Shown: positions 7,815 to 16,461, counted from the first letter of the stretch. The stretch is 64,000 bases of DNA from AC-32 sp036265535 (GCA_036265535.1 DATAOV010000001.1:1-64000), one strand, 5' to 3'. Translations and numbers: made by a program. Notes: a model not told the origin generated them from the letters alone.

Positions 7815-8210
7815 ATGGATCACTCGCGCCCGGATGAGCCGCCCATCCGCGTCCTGATCGCAGACGACGACGGCGCCTTCCTCGACTCGCTCCAGGAGCT
7901 GATCGAGCGACAGCCGGAGTTGGCCGTCGTCGGAACGGCGCTCGACGGCCTTCAGGCAATCGAGCTCGCGGACGATCTCGACCCCGACGCAGTCGTGCTG
8001 GACCTGCACATGCCGCTGCTCGACGGCGTCAGCGCCGCGACTCGGCTGCGCCGGGACCATCCGAACATCTGCCTGATCGCACTGACCGGCGACGAAGCGC
8101 CGGCGCTGCACCGTGCCGTGCGTGATGCCGGCGCCGACGAGGTGCTCCTGAAGAGCGAGCTCGTCGAAGCTCTGGTGGATCGACTGTCGGCGGCTCGGGC
8201 GAGGAGTTAG
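7815..8210 (+). CDS. stand-alone response regulator receiver protein
   Basis: A 131-residue CheY-like receiver without output domain. Acidic pocket Asp17-Asp18, phospho-acceptor Asp63 (VVLDLHMP), Thr91 and Lys113 (VLLKSE) are all in place. It could act as a phosphate sink or bind a partner by protein contact. No histidine kinase adjoins it; the closest one is 14 kb away. The ATG after the divergent promoter is used in place of a longer frame that runs antisense through the arginase gene. Confidence 0.88.
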   Translation: MDHSRPDEPPIRVLIADDDGAFLDSLQELIERQPELAVVGTALDGLQAIELADDLDPDAVVLDLHMPLLDGVSAATRLRRDHPNICLIALTGDEAPALHRAVRDAGADEVLLKSELVEALVDRLSAARARS

Positions 8211-8217
8211 GCGAAAG

Positions 8218-8290
8218 TGGCGAGGGCCGGAATCGAACCGGCGACACCACGGTTTTCAGCCGTGTGCTCTACCAACTGAGCTACCTCGCC
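8218..8290 (-). tRNA. tRNA-Phe(GAA)
   Basis: 73 nt with a perfect 7-bp acceptor stem (GGCGAGG with CCTCGCC), D-arm AGCTCAGTTGGTAGAGC, anticodon arm ACGGCTGAAAACCGT giving anticodon GAA, and T-arm GCCGGTTCGATTCCGGC. CCA is not encoded. Confidence 0.97.
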
Positions 8291-8320
8291 GCGGTGGCCT
8301 AGTGTAGCCGCGCCGCACGC

Positions 8321-8366
8321 AAAAGAAGGACGTCCGGGCCGGTGTGACCGCGCCGCGAACGTCCTT
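8321..8366 (-). terminator. probable intrinsic terminator behind methyltransferase operon
   Basis: Read on the minus strand, AAGGACGT (8366-8359) pairs with ACGTCCTT (8333-8326) across a 25-nt GC-rich loop and is followed by CTTTT. It lies 10 nt past the methyltransferase stop, where the ccmC-to-methyltransferase unit would end, and before tRNA-Phe. Confidence 0.5.
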
Positions 8367-8376
8367 TGCTGACAGC

Positions 8377-9012
8377 CTAGACCGGCTCCCGTTTGCGGGC
8401 AAGCAACGCCGTGCCCGCCCCGGCTCGGAAATCCGCAAACTCCGAGAAACCGCGACGCTCGAGCTCTGCTCGAAGCCGCTCCGGGGGAACCCAGATCGGC
8501 GTCTCGGGACCGACCGAGAACGAAAAGAGGGTCCAGCCGCGAGGTGCGGTCACCCTCGCCAGCTCGTCGAAGAACGGGATCATGTTCGCCAGTGTCACGA
8601 GCTCGAACGCCCCGTCCCGGTACGGGAGCCGAGCCCCGTCAGCCTGCTCGAAGTGGACACGGCCCGCGAGCTCCGGGGGCGTCTTGCGACGAGCCTCGGC
8701 GAGCATCTCCTCCGAGATGTCGACGCCGACGACCTCGGCCTCCGGAAAGTGCCGCGCCGCGACAAGCGCGGCCGCTCCCGTTCCCGTGCCAAGGTCGAGA
8801 ACGTGTCGCGGCGAGCCCTCGACGGCCTCCAGCGCGCGCTCGTGCGAAGCGAGATGAGCGGGGTCGCGCATCGTGTCCCACCGCGGCGCGAGGGTGTCGA
8901 ACTGGCGGCGCATCGTCCCCCGAAAGAAGCGCCAGAGGCGCGGCCGCCTGACGACGACGTCGGTGGCCAGACGCGCGAAGCGTCGGCCGAGGGTCTGCGC
9001 CAGCGAGCTCAG
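8377..9012 (-). CDS. class I SAM-dependent methyltransferase
   Basis: A Rossmann methyltransferase: motif I VLDLGTGTGAAAL, acidic loop VVGVDISEEM and motif IV ELVTLANMIPF. The first ATG in frame (8913) would leave out a conserved-looking segment, RRPRLWRFFRGT, that usually precedes the MRRQFDTLAPRWD helix. The frame runs back without ATG, GTG or TTG to a CTG at 9010-9012, which overlaps the stop of the upstream gene as CTGA. I therefore extend to that CTG (211 residues); an ATG start giving 178 residues is the alternative. Substrate unknown. Confidence 0.75.
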   Translation of the reverse strand: MSSLAQTLGRRFARLATDVVVRRPRLWRFFRGTMRRQFDTLAPRWDTMRDPAHLASHERALEAVEGSPRHVLDLGTGTGAAALVAARHFPEAEVVGVDISEEMLAEARRKTPPELAGRVHFEQADGARLPYRDGAFELVTLANMIPFFDELARVTAPRGWTLFSFSVGPETPIWVPPERLRAELERRGFSEFADFRAGAGTALLARKREPV

Positions 9013-9815
9013 GGCGTCCTCAGGTGGATCCGGACTTCCTGACCGGCCCCGACGCCGAACATCTCGGCGGCGCTTCCACCGCTGATCGCGATCGCGACGT
9101 TTCCGTAGGCATCCTCGTAGAGGATGATGTCGCCCGCTCGCGCGTCCGCAAAGGTGCGTGCCGCAACCGCGTAGTAGCGGTCGAGCGCGATCTCGAGCTC
9201 GACGGTGACGCCGGGCAGCACGGCAGCCCGCTCGAGGTGCTCGCGCGCCAGGTTGAGCTGCACGTTCCCGAAGTGGTCGACGTACAGGACGACGGCGCGG
9301 ATCCGGTTCTGCCCGACCTCGGGCTCCGGCACGTCGAGGCGTACGAGGGCCTGCGGGTCGATCGGCGGTCCCAGCTCGCTCAGCGCGACACCCAAGGCGA
9401 GATGTGCGGCGGCGGGAGAGAAGAGATCGCGGCCGTGGAACGTGCGAGAGACGGTGTCGAGCGCATACTCGGGGTTCGCCAGTTCGTGCGCCTCGTTGAC
9501 GCCTCCGAGGCGCTCGGCGGCCGGAATGAGGAGGCCGTTGTCGGGGCCGACGAGCATCCTGCCGTCCTCCGTGCGCAGTGCGAGCGGCCTGCGGTGGCCT
9601 CCCACGCCGGGATCGACCACTGCGAGGTGAACGCCTTCGGGCATGTACGGAAGCGTGTTGCAGAGCACGAGAGCGCCCTGGAGCACGTGCTGCGGGGGAA
9701 TCCCGTGGGTGATGTCGATGATCTCGACCTGGGGTGCGAGCCGCTTCATGACGCCGTGGCAGGTTCCGACGAAGTCGTCCTGGAGCCCGAAGTCGGAGAG
9801 GAACGTGATGACCAC
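9009..9815 (-). CDS. SAM hydroxide adenosyltransferase (DUF62 / chlorinase-fluorinase family)
   Basis: A 268-residue member of the SAM chlorinase/fluorinase family. Most members hydrolyse SAM to adenosine and methionine with water or hydroxide; true halogenases are rare. The N-terminal FLSDFGLQDDFVG, then GPDNGLLIPA and SRTFHGRDLFSPAAAHLA, and C-terminal YVDHFGNVQLNL are the family blocks. The retained Asp-Arg-His triad type residues (D in DFG, R and H in FHGRD) fit the hydroxide-dependent group. It sits 9 nt after hemD and overlaps the methyltransferase gene. Confidence 0.88.
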   Translation of the reverse strand: MVITFLSDFGLQDDFVGTCHGVMKRLAPQVEIIDITHGIPPQHVLQGALVLCNTLPYMPEGVHLAVVDPGVGGHRRPLALRTEDGRMLVGPDNGLLIPAAERLGGVNEAHELANPEYALDTVSRTFHGRDLFSPAAAHLALGVALSELGPPIDPQALVRLDVPEPEVGQNRIRAVVLYVDHFGNVQLNLAREHLERAAVLPGVTVELEIALDRYYAVAARTFADARAGDIILYEDAYGNVAIAISGGSAAEMFGVGAGQEVRIHLRTP

Positions 9816-9824
9816 GCGGGGAGC

Positions 9825-10493
9825 CTAAACGGCTGCCCGAGCAACGGCCGTGACGAGACCGTCGAGGTCGTGCGTCTCCGCCTCCTCGACGACACGGAGA
9901 CCTGCGGCACGCGCGGCACGCGACGTCTCGGGCCCGATCGACACGACGGGAACGTCCAGGCCGAGGGCGCCGAACGCCTCCGCGGCGGACGCCGAGGCGA
10001 GAACGACCAGATCGCCGCTCGGCGGCACCTCGGGTCGAAGGCTGGTGGTTCGGTAGAGCCCCACGAAGTCCGCGTCGAGTGCGTCGACGAGGTGGCGGCG
10101 AGCGCGTTCCGCGCCGGCGAAGAGGACGCGTCCGACCGGGCCCGGCAGCTCCGCGACGAGGCCCTCCTGTGTGGAGACACGAGGCACGAAAGCCGGCTCC
10201 ACTCCGCCGTCACGTAGAGCAGCGGCAGTGCCTGGCCCGATCGCCGCCACCGGCGGCAGCCGTCCGCGCGCGCGCCGCAGTAGCTCCCGGGCGCCCAACG
10301 CGCTGGTCACGACCGCCCAGTCGTACCCGTCGACATCGATCTCGTCGGGGCCGGTTGGCTGGAGCTCGATCAGCGGACAGCGGACGACCTCGTAGCCGAG
10401 CTCCTCCACCCGTCGCGCGAGCGGCTCGATCTGCTCTCGCGCGCGGGTGACGATCACCTTCCGCGGCCGCCCACCGCCGTGGCCCGGGGCCAT
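9825..10493 (-). CDS. hemD: uroporphyrinogen-III synthase
   Basis: A 222-residue HemD-type protein that closes hydroxymethylbilane to uroporphyrinogen III. The opening KVIVTRAREQIEPLARRVEELG, followed by CPLIELQP and YDWAVVTSALGARELL, and later VLASASAAEAFGAL, match the two-lobed HemD fold, a family with low sequence conservation. The assignment is strengthened by hemC directly upstream (81 nt). A second domain, as in HemD-methyltransferase fusions, is absent. Confidence 0.87.
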   Translation of the reverse strand: MAPGHGGGRPRKVIVTRAREQIEPLARRVEELGYEVVRCPLIELQPTGPDEIDVDGYDWAVVTSALGARELLRRARGRLPPVAAIGPGTAAALRDGGVEPAFVPRVSTQEGLVAELPGPVGRVLFAGAERARRHLVDALDADFVGLYRTTSLRPEVPPSGDLVVLASASAAEAFGALGLDVPVVSIGPETSRAARAAGLRVVEEAETHDLDGLVTAVARAAV

Positions 10494-10574
10494 CCCTAAT
10501 CCCCACCCACCCGGGGGAGCTTCACGCTAGCGCGCCACGCCGCGCTGATGTCTGCCCGGACCGTGTCGAGTTCG

Positions 10575-11402
10575 TCACGCCGGGGCGAAGGCCGCCAGCT
10601 CCGTCGCGAGTGCGGACGGGTCGCCGCCGCTGCGCCGCTCGATCCAGCTGCCGTCCTCCGCCGCCACGAGCGCGGTCAGCGTCGCGCCGTCGTGGAACGC
10701 AGCCACCGGCGCGAGGCAGCCGCCCCCGATTGCGAAGACGCAGGAGCGCTCGGCCTCGACCCGGCGGCGGGTCTCGGGATGGTCGGCCTCCCCAACGAGC
10801 TCCTCCTCGCCCGCCCGCACCTGCAACGCGAGTGTTCCCTGCCCGGCCTCGGGCAATACCTGTTCCGGCTCGAGCCGCAGCCCGATCTCGCCGGCGAGCC
10901 CAAGCCGATCGAGGCCGCAGGCCGCGAGCACCACCGCGTCGAGACCCCGCTCGACCCGCTTGCGCAGACGCGTGTCGATGTTCCCGCGCAACGGCTCGAT
11001 CGAGAGCTCCGGCTCGAGCGCCAAGAGCTGCGCGCGACGCCGAACCGACGCCGTGCCGACTCGCATGCCGGGTAGCAGCTCGTCGGCGCCGCAGAGCGCG
11101 TCGCGCGGGTCCTCACGCTCGAGATAGGCGCCGACGACCAGGCCGGCAGCGTCCGAGGAGGTCATGTCCTTCGCCGAATGCACGGCGACATCGATCCGCC
11201 CGTCGAGCAGCGCCTCCTCGATCTCCTTGACGAAGACGCCTCGTGAGCCGATCTCGCCGAACGGCTTCGTCCGGTCGCGGTCGCCGGCGGTCGTGATCGG
11301 CATGAGCGCGATCTCGAGCCCGGGGCGTCGCAGCCGCGAAGCCGCGAGCTCCGCCTGCGTCAACGCGAGCCGCGAGCCCCGCGAGCCGACACGCAGGAGC
11401 AT
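10575..11402 (-). CDS. hemC: porphobilinogen deaminase (hydroxymethylbilane synthase)
   Basis: A 275-residue enzyme that polymerises four porphobilinogens. Catalytic Asp79 in HSAKDM, the arginine-rich GTASVRRRAQL and LRGNIDTRL loops, PEAGQGTLALQ, and the dipyrromethane-cofactor Cys229 in GGGCLAPVA are present. The ATG giving MLLRVGSRGSRLAL is the conserved family start; the longer open frame adds nothing conserved. It follows ccmD by 44 nt and precedes hemD, coupling haem synthesis to haem export and cytochrome maturation. Confidence 0.94.
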   Translation of the reverse strand: MLLRVGSRGSRLALTQAELAASRLRRPGLEIALMPITTAGDRDRTKPFGEIGSRGVFVKEIEEALLDGRIDVAVHSAKDMTSSDAAGLVVGAYLEREDPRDALCGADELLPGMRVGTASVRRRAQLLALEPELSIEPLRGNIDTRLRKRVERGLDAVVLAACGLDRLGLAGEIGLRLEPEQVLPEAGQGTLALQVRAGEEELVGEADHPETRRRVEAERSCVFAIGGGCLAPVAAFHDGATLTALVAAEDGSWIERRSGGDPSALATELAAFAPA

Positions 11403-11446
11403 CAGTGCCTCTTTCGGTGATCGTCTGCGATCGCGGGAAGGCGCAC

Positions 11447-11635
11447 TCAACCGACCTCGACGCGGCCCTGCTCCGGCTCGGCCTCGCGCTCGAGCCGGCG
11501 GCGCGCCAGCTCGGTGAGCTCGTCCACCTCGCGCGAGAGCCGCGCCAGCTTCGACGCGATGATCGCGACCCAGGCCAGCACCGCGACGAACACAACCAGG
11601 TACGCGGCCGCGACGTATTTCTCGCCGGCGCTCAT
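11447..11635 (-). CDS. ccmD: CcmD-like small membrane protein
   Basis: A 62-residue protein with one transmembrane helix (AAAYLVVFVAVLAWVAIIASK, about residues 9-28) followed by a charged coiled-coil-like tail rich in Arg and Glu. Its size, topology and position right behind ccmC (ATGA overlap) are those of CcmD, which holds CcmC and CcmE together during haem release. Sequence similarity in this family is slight, so position carries much of the weight. Confidence 0.7.
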   Translation of the reverse strand: MSAGEKYVAAAYLVVFVAVLAWVAIIASKLARLSREVDELTELARRRLEREAEPEQGRVEVG

Positions 11636-12324
11636 GCGGTCAAGAGTTCGCGCAGCTCGCGCATCCGCTCGTCGAGCCGTTTCCCGGCGAGCTCGACCCG
11701 GTACATCGTGCCCGCCAGGGTCACGAGCGCAAGCCAGGAGGCGCAGAACGCGAGGAACATCGAACCGGACATCTGCGGCCCGTCGGTCGTGAAGACGGTC
11801 GGGTGGATGAAGTCGTTCGCGAGCCGGATCGACAACCAGCTGACCGGAATCAGCACGACGCCGAAGAGCGCGTAGACCGCGCACATGTTCGCGCGCGCCG
11901 GCCCCGGCTCGACCGAATAGCGGAGCATGAAGTAGGCCGAATAGAAGAGGAACAGGATCAAGAAGGTGACGAGTTGGTTCGAGCTCCAGGTCCACCAGTG
12001 GCCCCAGGAGATGCGGGCCCAAATCGAACCGGTCAGGAGCGTCAGTGCGCCGAAGATGACGCCCTGGTGGATGGCCGCATAGCTCTCGAGGTCTGCGCCC
12101 GGGCTCCGCTTCCAGAGGTGCACGAACGCCTTCCAGGCTCCCCAGCCGAAGCACGCGTACGAGGTCAGCGCGATCGGGACGTGGATGTAGAAGATCTTCT
12201 GCGAGAGCCCTTGGTCGGCGTCGATCGGCGCGTAGAAGAACACGAGGGCCAAGGCGATGGCCATCAAGGCGACGGCGCTCCAGGCGAGCGCGGGCAACGG
12301 GATGTCACGCAGACGGGCGGCCAC
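11632..12324 (-). CDS. ccmC: cytochrome c biogenesis protein CcmC (haem handling)
   Basis: A 230-residue, six-helix membrane protein of the CcmC/CcsA superfamily. The tryptophan-rich WGHWWTWS motif lies at about 107-114, flanked by conserved histidines (FYIHVP near 46-50, and the later IHPTVF). It delivers haem to CcmE at the outer face of the membrane in System I. GTG start, divergent from ccmF. CcmE itself is not in the window. Confidence 0.92.
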   Translation of the reverse strand: MAARLRDIPLPALAWSAVALMAIALALVFFYAPIDADQGLSQKIFYIHVPIALTSYACFGWGAWKAFVHLWKRSPGADLESYAAIHQGVIFGALTLLTGSIWARISWGHWWTWSSNQLVTFLILFLFYSAYFMLRYSVEPGPARANMCAVYALFGVVLIPVSWLSIRLANDFIHPTVFTTDGPQMSGSMFLAFCASWLALVTLAGTMYRVELAGKRLDERMRELRELLTA

Positions 12325-12370
12325 GGGAAACCGCTGGAATCATGGCAGAACGAACGCAACCCCCGGCCGC

Positions 12371-12376
12371 TAGACT
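12371..12376 (+). promoter_or_regulatory. -10 element for ccmF
   Basis: TAGACT ends exactly 6 nt before the ccmF GTG, predicting a leaderless transcript. In the opposite direction CATGAT (12339-12344) could serve ccmC with a leader of about 7 nt. No clear -35. Confidence 0.4.
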
Positions 12377-12382
12377 CGCCGC

Positions 12383-14368
12383 GTGGCCGACCTCGGGCGC
12401 GCCGCTCTGATCGTCGCCTTCGGGCTCGCGCTCTATGCGGCGCTCGCAGGCGGTCTCGCGGCCTACCAGGGGCGCCGCCGGCTGCACGAGTCGGCCCGCA
12501 ACGCCCTCTTCGGCGCCTTCGGCGCGACCGCCGTCGCGGCATTCGTGCTCCTACGAGCGCTGCACGATCGCGACTTCTCGTTCACCTACGTCGCCGAGCA
12601 TTCGAGTCGCAAGCTGCCGTTCCCGTATTCCTTCAGCGCCTTCTGGGGCGGCCAGGAGGGCTCGCTGCTCCTCTGGCTGCTCGTCCTCACCGGACTCGGT
12701 TCCCTCGCAGTGGCGCTGAACCGCGACCTGATCCGCCGCCTCCTCCCGTGGACGGTTCCCGTGCTCGGCGGCGTCGCGAGCTTCTTCGCGCTGATCCTCG
12801 TCTTCGTGGCGAGCCCCTTCGCGCGCCAGGCCCCGCCGGTCGACGGCGCGGGGCTCGTGCCGAGCCTGCAGAACCCCTACATGATGATCCACCCGCCGTT
12901 GCTCTACCTCGGCTACGTCGGACTCACCATCCCGTTCGCCTTCGCAGCCGCGGCCCTGCTCTCCGGCCGAGTGGACGAGCGCTGGATCATCGCCACCCGG
13001 CGCTGGACGCTGCTCGCCTGGACTGCACTCGGGATCGGGATCCTGCTCGGTGCCAAGTGGGCCTACGAAGAGGTCGGCTGGGGCGGCTACTACGCCTGGG
13101 ACCCCGTCGAGAACGCCGCCTTGATGCCGTGGCTCGCCTCCACCGCCTTCCTGCACTCGGTGATGGTGCAGGAGAAGAAGAACATGCTCCGGGTCTGGAA
13201 CGCGGTGCTCGTTTCGCTCGCCTTCTGCCTCTCGCTCTTCGGCACGTTCCTGACGCGAAGCGGCGTGATCAGCTCGATCCACAGCTTCACGCAATCGTCG
13301 ATCGGGCCCTGGTTCCTCGGCTTCATCGCGCTGGCAGCGACCTTCTCGGCAGCGCTGATCTTCTGGCGACTGCCGCTGCTGCGGACGACCACGCGGCTCG
13401 AGTCGCTGGCCTCGCGCGAGGCGGCGTTCCTCTACAACACCCTGCTCCTCGTCGCCTTCACCCTGACGGTGCTCTGGGGGGTCGCGTTCCCGCTGCTCTC
13501 GGAGGCCGTACGCGGGGAGCCGATCACGGTCGGGCCGCCCTACTTCGACTTCTTCCTTCGGGTGCTGGGCCTGCCCTTGCTGTTACTGATGGGAATCGGG
13601 CCGCTAGTCGCGTGGCGGCGCAGCTCGCTGCGGGCGCTTGGGGCGAGCCTGGTCTGGCCTGCAATCGTGGCGCTCGTGACCGGGGCGCTCCTGCTCGCGC
13701 TCGGCGCGGGCTCGAGCGTGCCGGGGCTCGTGGCCTACACCTTCTGCGCCTTCGTGCTCGCAGCAATCGCGCTCGAGTTCATCCGCGGCACCCGGGCCCG
13801 CAAGGCGCTCGGCTCACCCAGTTGGCCAACCGCGTTCTCGTCGCTCGTCGGGCGGAACCGCCGCCGCTACGGCGGCTACGTCGTCCACGCGGCGATCGTC
13901 CTGCTCGCTCTCGGCATCGCAGGCGGCGCGTACGGCTCGACCAAGGTGCAGCAGCTGAGGCCCGGCAAGTCGATGCGCATCCGCGGCTACGACCTCAGGT
14001 ACCTCGACACCGTCGCCCGCAAGGGACCGAACCGAACCGAGATCCGCGCCCGCCTGGCGGTCTCGCGCGACGGAAAGAGCCTGGGCGTCTACGAAGCCGG
14101 CAAGAATCGCTACCCGGTGGAGGGGCAGGACTCGAACGAGGTCGCCATCCGCTCGGACTGGCTCCGCGCCGAGGACCTGTTCGTGATCGGCGAGCAGTTC
14201 AACGCCGATGGATCGGTCGTGCTCAAGGTGCTCGTCAACCCGCTCGTGAACCTCATCTGGCTCGCGGGGTTCGTGTTCCTCCTCGGCTCGCTGATCGCGA
14301 TGTGGCCTGACGAGCTCGAGCAGCGCCGCCTCGCGCGCCGCACGGGCGCGGTGCCGGTCACTCCGTGA
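12383..14368 (+). CDS. ccmF: cytochrome c haem lyase subunit CcmF
   Basis: A 661-residue polytopic membrane protein of the haem lyase complex that attaches haem to apocytochrome c. The WWD-type signature WGGYYAWDPVENAALMPW is near residues 233-250, preceded by the haem-binding region MMIHPPLLYLGYVG, and a periplasmic domain precedes the last helix (FVFLLGSLIAMWPDE). Length matches the family. GTG start with no Shine-Dalgarno. The 3' end overlaps convergent ccmB by 11 nt. It is split from the other ccm genes by orientation. Confidence 0.94.
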   Translation: MADLGRAALIVAFGLALYAALAGGLAAYQGRRRLHESARNALFGAFGATAVAAFVLLRALHDRDFSFTYVAEHSSRKLPFPYSFSAFWGGQEGSLLLWLLVLTGLGSLAVALNRDLIRRLLPWTVPVLGGVASFFALILVFVASPFARQAPPVDGAGLVPSLQNPYMMIHPPLLYLGYVGLTIPFAFAAAALLSGRVDERWIIATRRWTLLAWTALGIGILLGAKWAYEEVGWGGYYAWDPVENAALMPWLASTAFLHSVMVQEKKNMLRVWNAVLVSLAFCLSLFGTFLTRSGVISSIHSFTQSSIGPWFLGFIALAATFSAALIFWRLPLLRTTTRLESLASREAAFLYNTLLLVAFTLTVLWGVAFPLLSEAVRGEPITVGPPYFDFFLRVLGLPLLLLMGIGPLVAWRRSSLRALGASLVWPAIVALVTGALLLALGAGSSVPGLVAYTFCAFVLAAIALEFIRGTRARKALGSPSWPTAFSSLVGRNRRRYGGYVVHAAIVLLALGIAGGAYGSTKVQQLRPGKSMRIRGYDLRYLDTVARKGPNRTEIRARLAVSRDGKSLGVYEAGKNRYPVEGQDSNEVAIRSDWLRAEDLFVIGEQFNADGSVVLKVLVNPLVNLIWLAGFVFLLGSLIAMWPDELEQRRLARRTGAVPVTP

Positions 14369-14999
14369 CGACGTACTCGAACGAGGCCCAGGCGAGCAGC
14401 GCGAAGATCGCGTCGTAGAGCGCGAGGAAGCCGAGATAGCGGCCGGGACCGTCGACCACGCTCGCCCCGACGCCGCCGATCACGATCGGGAGCGCGAGTG
14501 GGAGGAAGAGCAGCGGCAGGAGTAGCTCGCGCGCGCGTCCCGCCGCGGCCATGGCCGCCAGGATCGTCCCGACGGCGCAGATGCCGAGATCAGCGAGCGC
14601 CACTCCTGCGACCGTCGACCAGCCGACCGGCGCGAAGAAAAGCGCGAAGGCCGGCAACGCCACCACCTCGGCGAGCGCGAGGAACGCGAAGGTCGCGATT
14701 CCCTTCGAGAGCCAGATCGCGCTGCGGTCGACCGGCGCGAGCACGAGCCCGTCCAACAGGCCCTGTTCCCGCTCGGCGACGAACGCGCGACCGAGGCCGA
14801 GCAACGCGGTGAAGAGGATCGCGACCCAGAGCAACCCGAGCTCTGCGAGACGCGACGAGCCGGACGGCAGCGCGAAGTGGAAGACGACCAGGATCGCGAT
14901 CACGAACAGCAGCATCGCCGGCACCGTGTCCCGTGCCCGCAGCTCGAGCCGCAGGTCCTTCCGCGCCAGCACCGTTGCGTCGGCGAAGTACTGCCTCAC
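14358..14999 (-). CDS. ccmB: haem exporter subunit CcmB
   Basis: A 213-residue, six-helix permease of the CcmAB ABC transporter that powers haem release from CcmE. The start VRQYFADATVLARKDLRLELR is the usual CcmB cytoplasmic N-terminus, with FVAEREQGLLDGLVLAPVDR in the first loop. The GTG overlaps the ccmA stop as GTGA; the longer upstream frame is antisense-like within ccmA and is rejected. Confidence 0.9.
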   Translation of the reverse strand: MRQYFADATVLARKDLRLELRARDTVPAMLLFVIAILVVFHFALPSGSSRLAELGLLWVAILFTALLGLGRAFVAEREQGLLDGLVLAPVDRSAIWLSKGIATFAFLALAEVVALPAFALFFAPVGWSTVAGVALADLGICAVGTILAAMAAAGRARELLLPLLFLPLALPIVIGGVGASVVDGPGRYLGFLALYDAIFALLAWASFEYVVTE

Positions 15000-15580
15000 G
15001 CGAGCGCGAGCCTCCCGCTCGCGAGCGGCGCCACCCGCTCGGGGTCGTGCGTGGCGACGAGGATCGTCCGGCGGCCCCGCATCCCGGCGAGCTCGCGGTC
15101 GAGGAGCTCGGAGCCTTCGGCGTCGAGCCCGGCGAACGGCTCGTCGAGAATCAGCAGTTCGGGCCGATGGAGCAGCGAGCGGCAAAGCGCCAGCCGCTGC
15201 AGCTGGCCGCGCGACAGGGCCGAGGCGCGAACGCCGCGCGAGTCCCAGAGGCCGAAGCGCTCGAGCAACATCCCGATGCGCTCACGACGCTCGGGGACGT
15301 GATAGAGCCGCCCGTAGAGATCGAGGTTCTCGAGCACGGTCAGCTCGCGGTAGACGAGCGGCTCGTGCCCGAGGAAGCCGATTCGCCCGCGCTCGGGCTC
15401 GACCTCGAGGGTCCCCCCGGTAGGGATCGCGAGACCCGCGCAGAGACGGAGCAGCGTCGTCTTGCCGGCGCCGTTCGCGCCCGTGACGACCAGGAAGCCT
15501 CCTCGCCGGAGCTCGAAGTCGAGGCCTCGCAGCACGCGCTTCAGGCCGTATCGCTTCTCCAGCCCGGCCGCTCGGATCAT
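14996..15580 (-). CDS. ccmA: haem exporter ATP-binding subunit CcmA
   Basis: A 194-residue ABC ATPase. Walker A GANGAGKTT (34-42), signature LSRGQ (122-126, Arg replacing the usual Gly, common in CcmA), Walker B LLILDEP (142-148) and the H-loop VATHDPE are present. It pairs with CcmB downstream and overlaps the mqnP gene upstream by 4 nt. Confidence 0.92.
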   Translation of the reverse strand: MIRAAGLEKRYGLKRVLRGLDFELRRGGFLVVTGANGAGKTTLLRLCAGLAIPTGGTLEVEPERGRIGFLGHEPLVYRELTVLENLDLYGRLYHVPERRERIGMLLERFGLWDSRGVRASALSRGQLQRLALCRSLLHRPELLILDEPFAGLDAEGSELLDRELAGMRGRRTILVATHDPERVAPLASGRLALA

Positions 15581-16461
15581 GCGAGCGCGTCCGCGAGGAC
15601 GAAGGCGAAGAACGTGACGGAGATGACCCCGTTCATGGTGAAGAACGCGGTGTCGAGCCGGCGCAGGTCGCCCGGTCGGACGAGCGAGTGCTCGTACCCG
15701 AGCAAGCTCGCGACCGCGGCAACCCCGAGCCAGTAGAAGACGCCGACGTCGAGGCCCACGCCCGCCGCCGCCAGCAACGCCACGGTTCCGAGATGGAAGA
15801 GCCGAGCGCCCCAGAAGACCCCTCGCTCGCCGAAGCGGACCGCCACCGACTGCAGGCCCTGAGCGCGGTCGACCTCGAGGTCGAGCAGCGAGTAGAAGAG
15901 GTCGAAGCCCGCCACCCAGAGCGCGACCGCGCCGCCGAGGGCCCAGGCCTCCCAGGGCAGGTGACCGGTGATCGCCGCCCAGGCGCCTACCGGCGCGAGC
16001 CCGTCGACAGCGCCTAGCCAGAGGTGGCAGAGCCAGGTCCAGCGCTTGAGGTACGGGTAGACGACGAAACCGACGACGGGGATCGGCCAGAGCCAGTGCA
16101 CGAGCGGGTCGAGCTGGTAGACGGCGACGAGGAACACGACGAACGAGCCGACGCAGAAGAGGACGACTTGTGCCTTCGAGAGCAGCCCCGCCGGCAGCTC
16201 CCGCCGCGCCGTGCGCGGGTTGCGGGCGTCGAGGCCGGCGTCGATCAAGCGGTTCAGCCCCATGGCCAGCGAGCGGGCGCCCACCATCGCGACGGTGATC
16301 CAGAGGAGGTCGTGCGCGCTCGGGACGCCGTCGACGGCCAGGAACGCCCCCACGTAGGCGAATGGGAGCGCGAACACCGTGTGCTCGAACTTGACGAGCG
16401 AGTAGAAACGCCGCGGATAGGCGATCGCGGTCACGCGTCCGGGCTCTTCCAGACGACGCAT
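15577..16461 (-). CDS. mqnP: UbiA-type prenyltransferase, probably MqnP (menaquinone, futalosine route)
   Basis: A 294-residue UbiA-superfamily membrane prenyltransferase. The first Asp-rich motif is N70-x3-D74-x3-D78 with NPRTARRELP after it; the second is DLFYSLLDLEVDRAQG. The conserved KFEHTVFALPFAY start and the NPRTARRE form are those of the 4-hydroxybenzoate-like group that, in organisms without ubiquinone, acts on 1,4-dihydroxy-6-naphthoate. The assignment to MqnP over UbiA is inference from the probable actinobacterial origin. It shares an operon with ccmA-ccmB, joining quinone and cytochrome c assembly. Confidence 0.8.
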   Translation of the reverse strand: MRRLEEPGRVTAIAYPRRFYSLVKFEHTVFALPFAYVGAFLAVDGVPSAHDLLWITVAMVGARSLAMGLNRLIDAGLDARNPRTARRELPAGLLSKAQVVLFCVGSFVVFLVAVYQLDPLVHWLWPIPVVGFVVYPYLKRWTWLCHLWLGAVDGLAPVGAWAAITGHLPWEAWALGGAVALWVAGFDLFYSLLDLEVDRAQGLQSVAVRFGERGVFWGARLFHLGTVALLAAAGVGLDVGVFYWLGVAAVASLLGYEHSLVRPGDLRRLDTAFFTMNGVISVTFFAFVLADALA

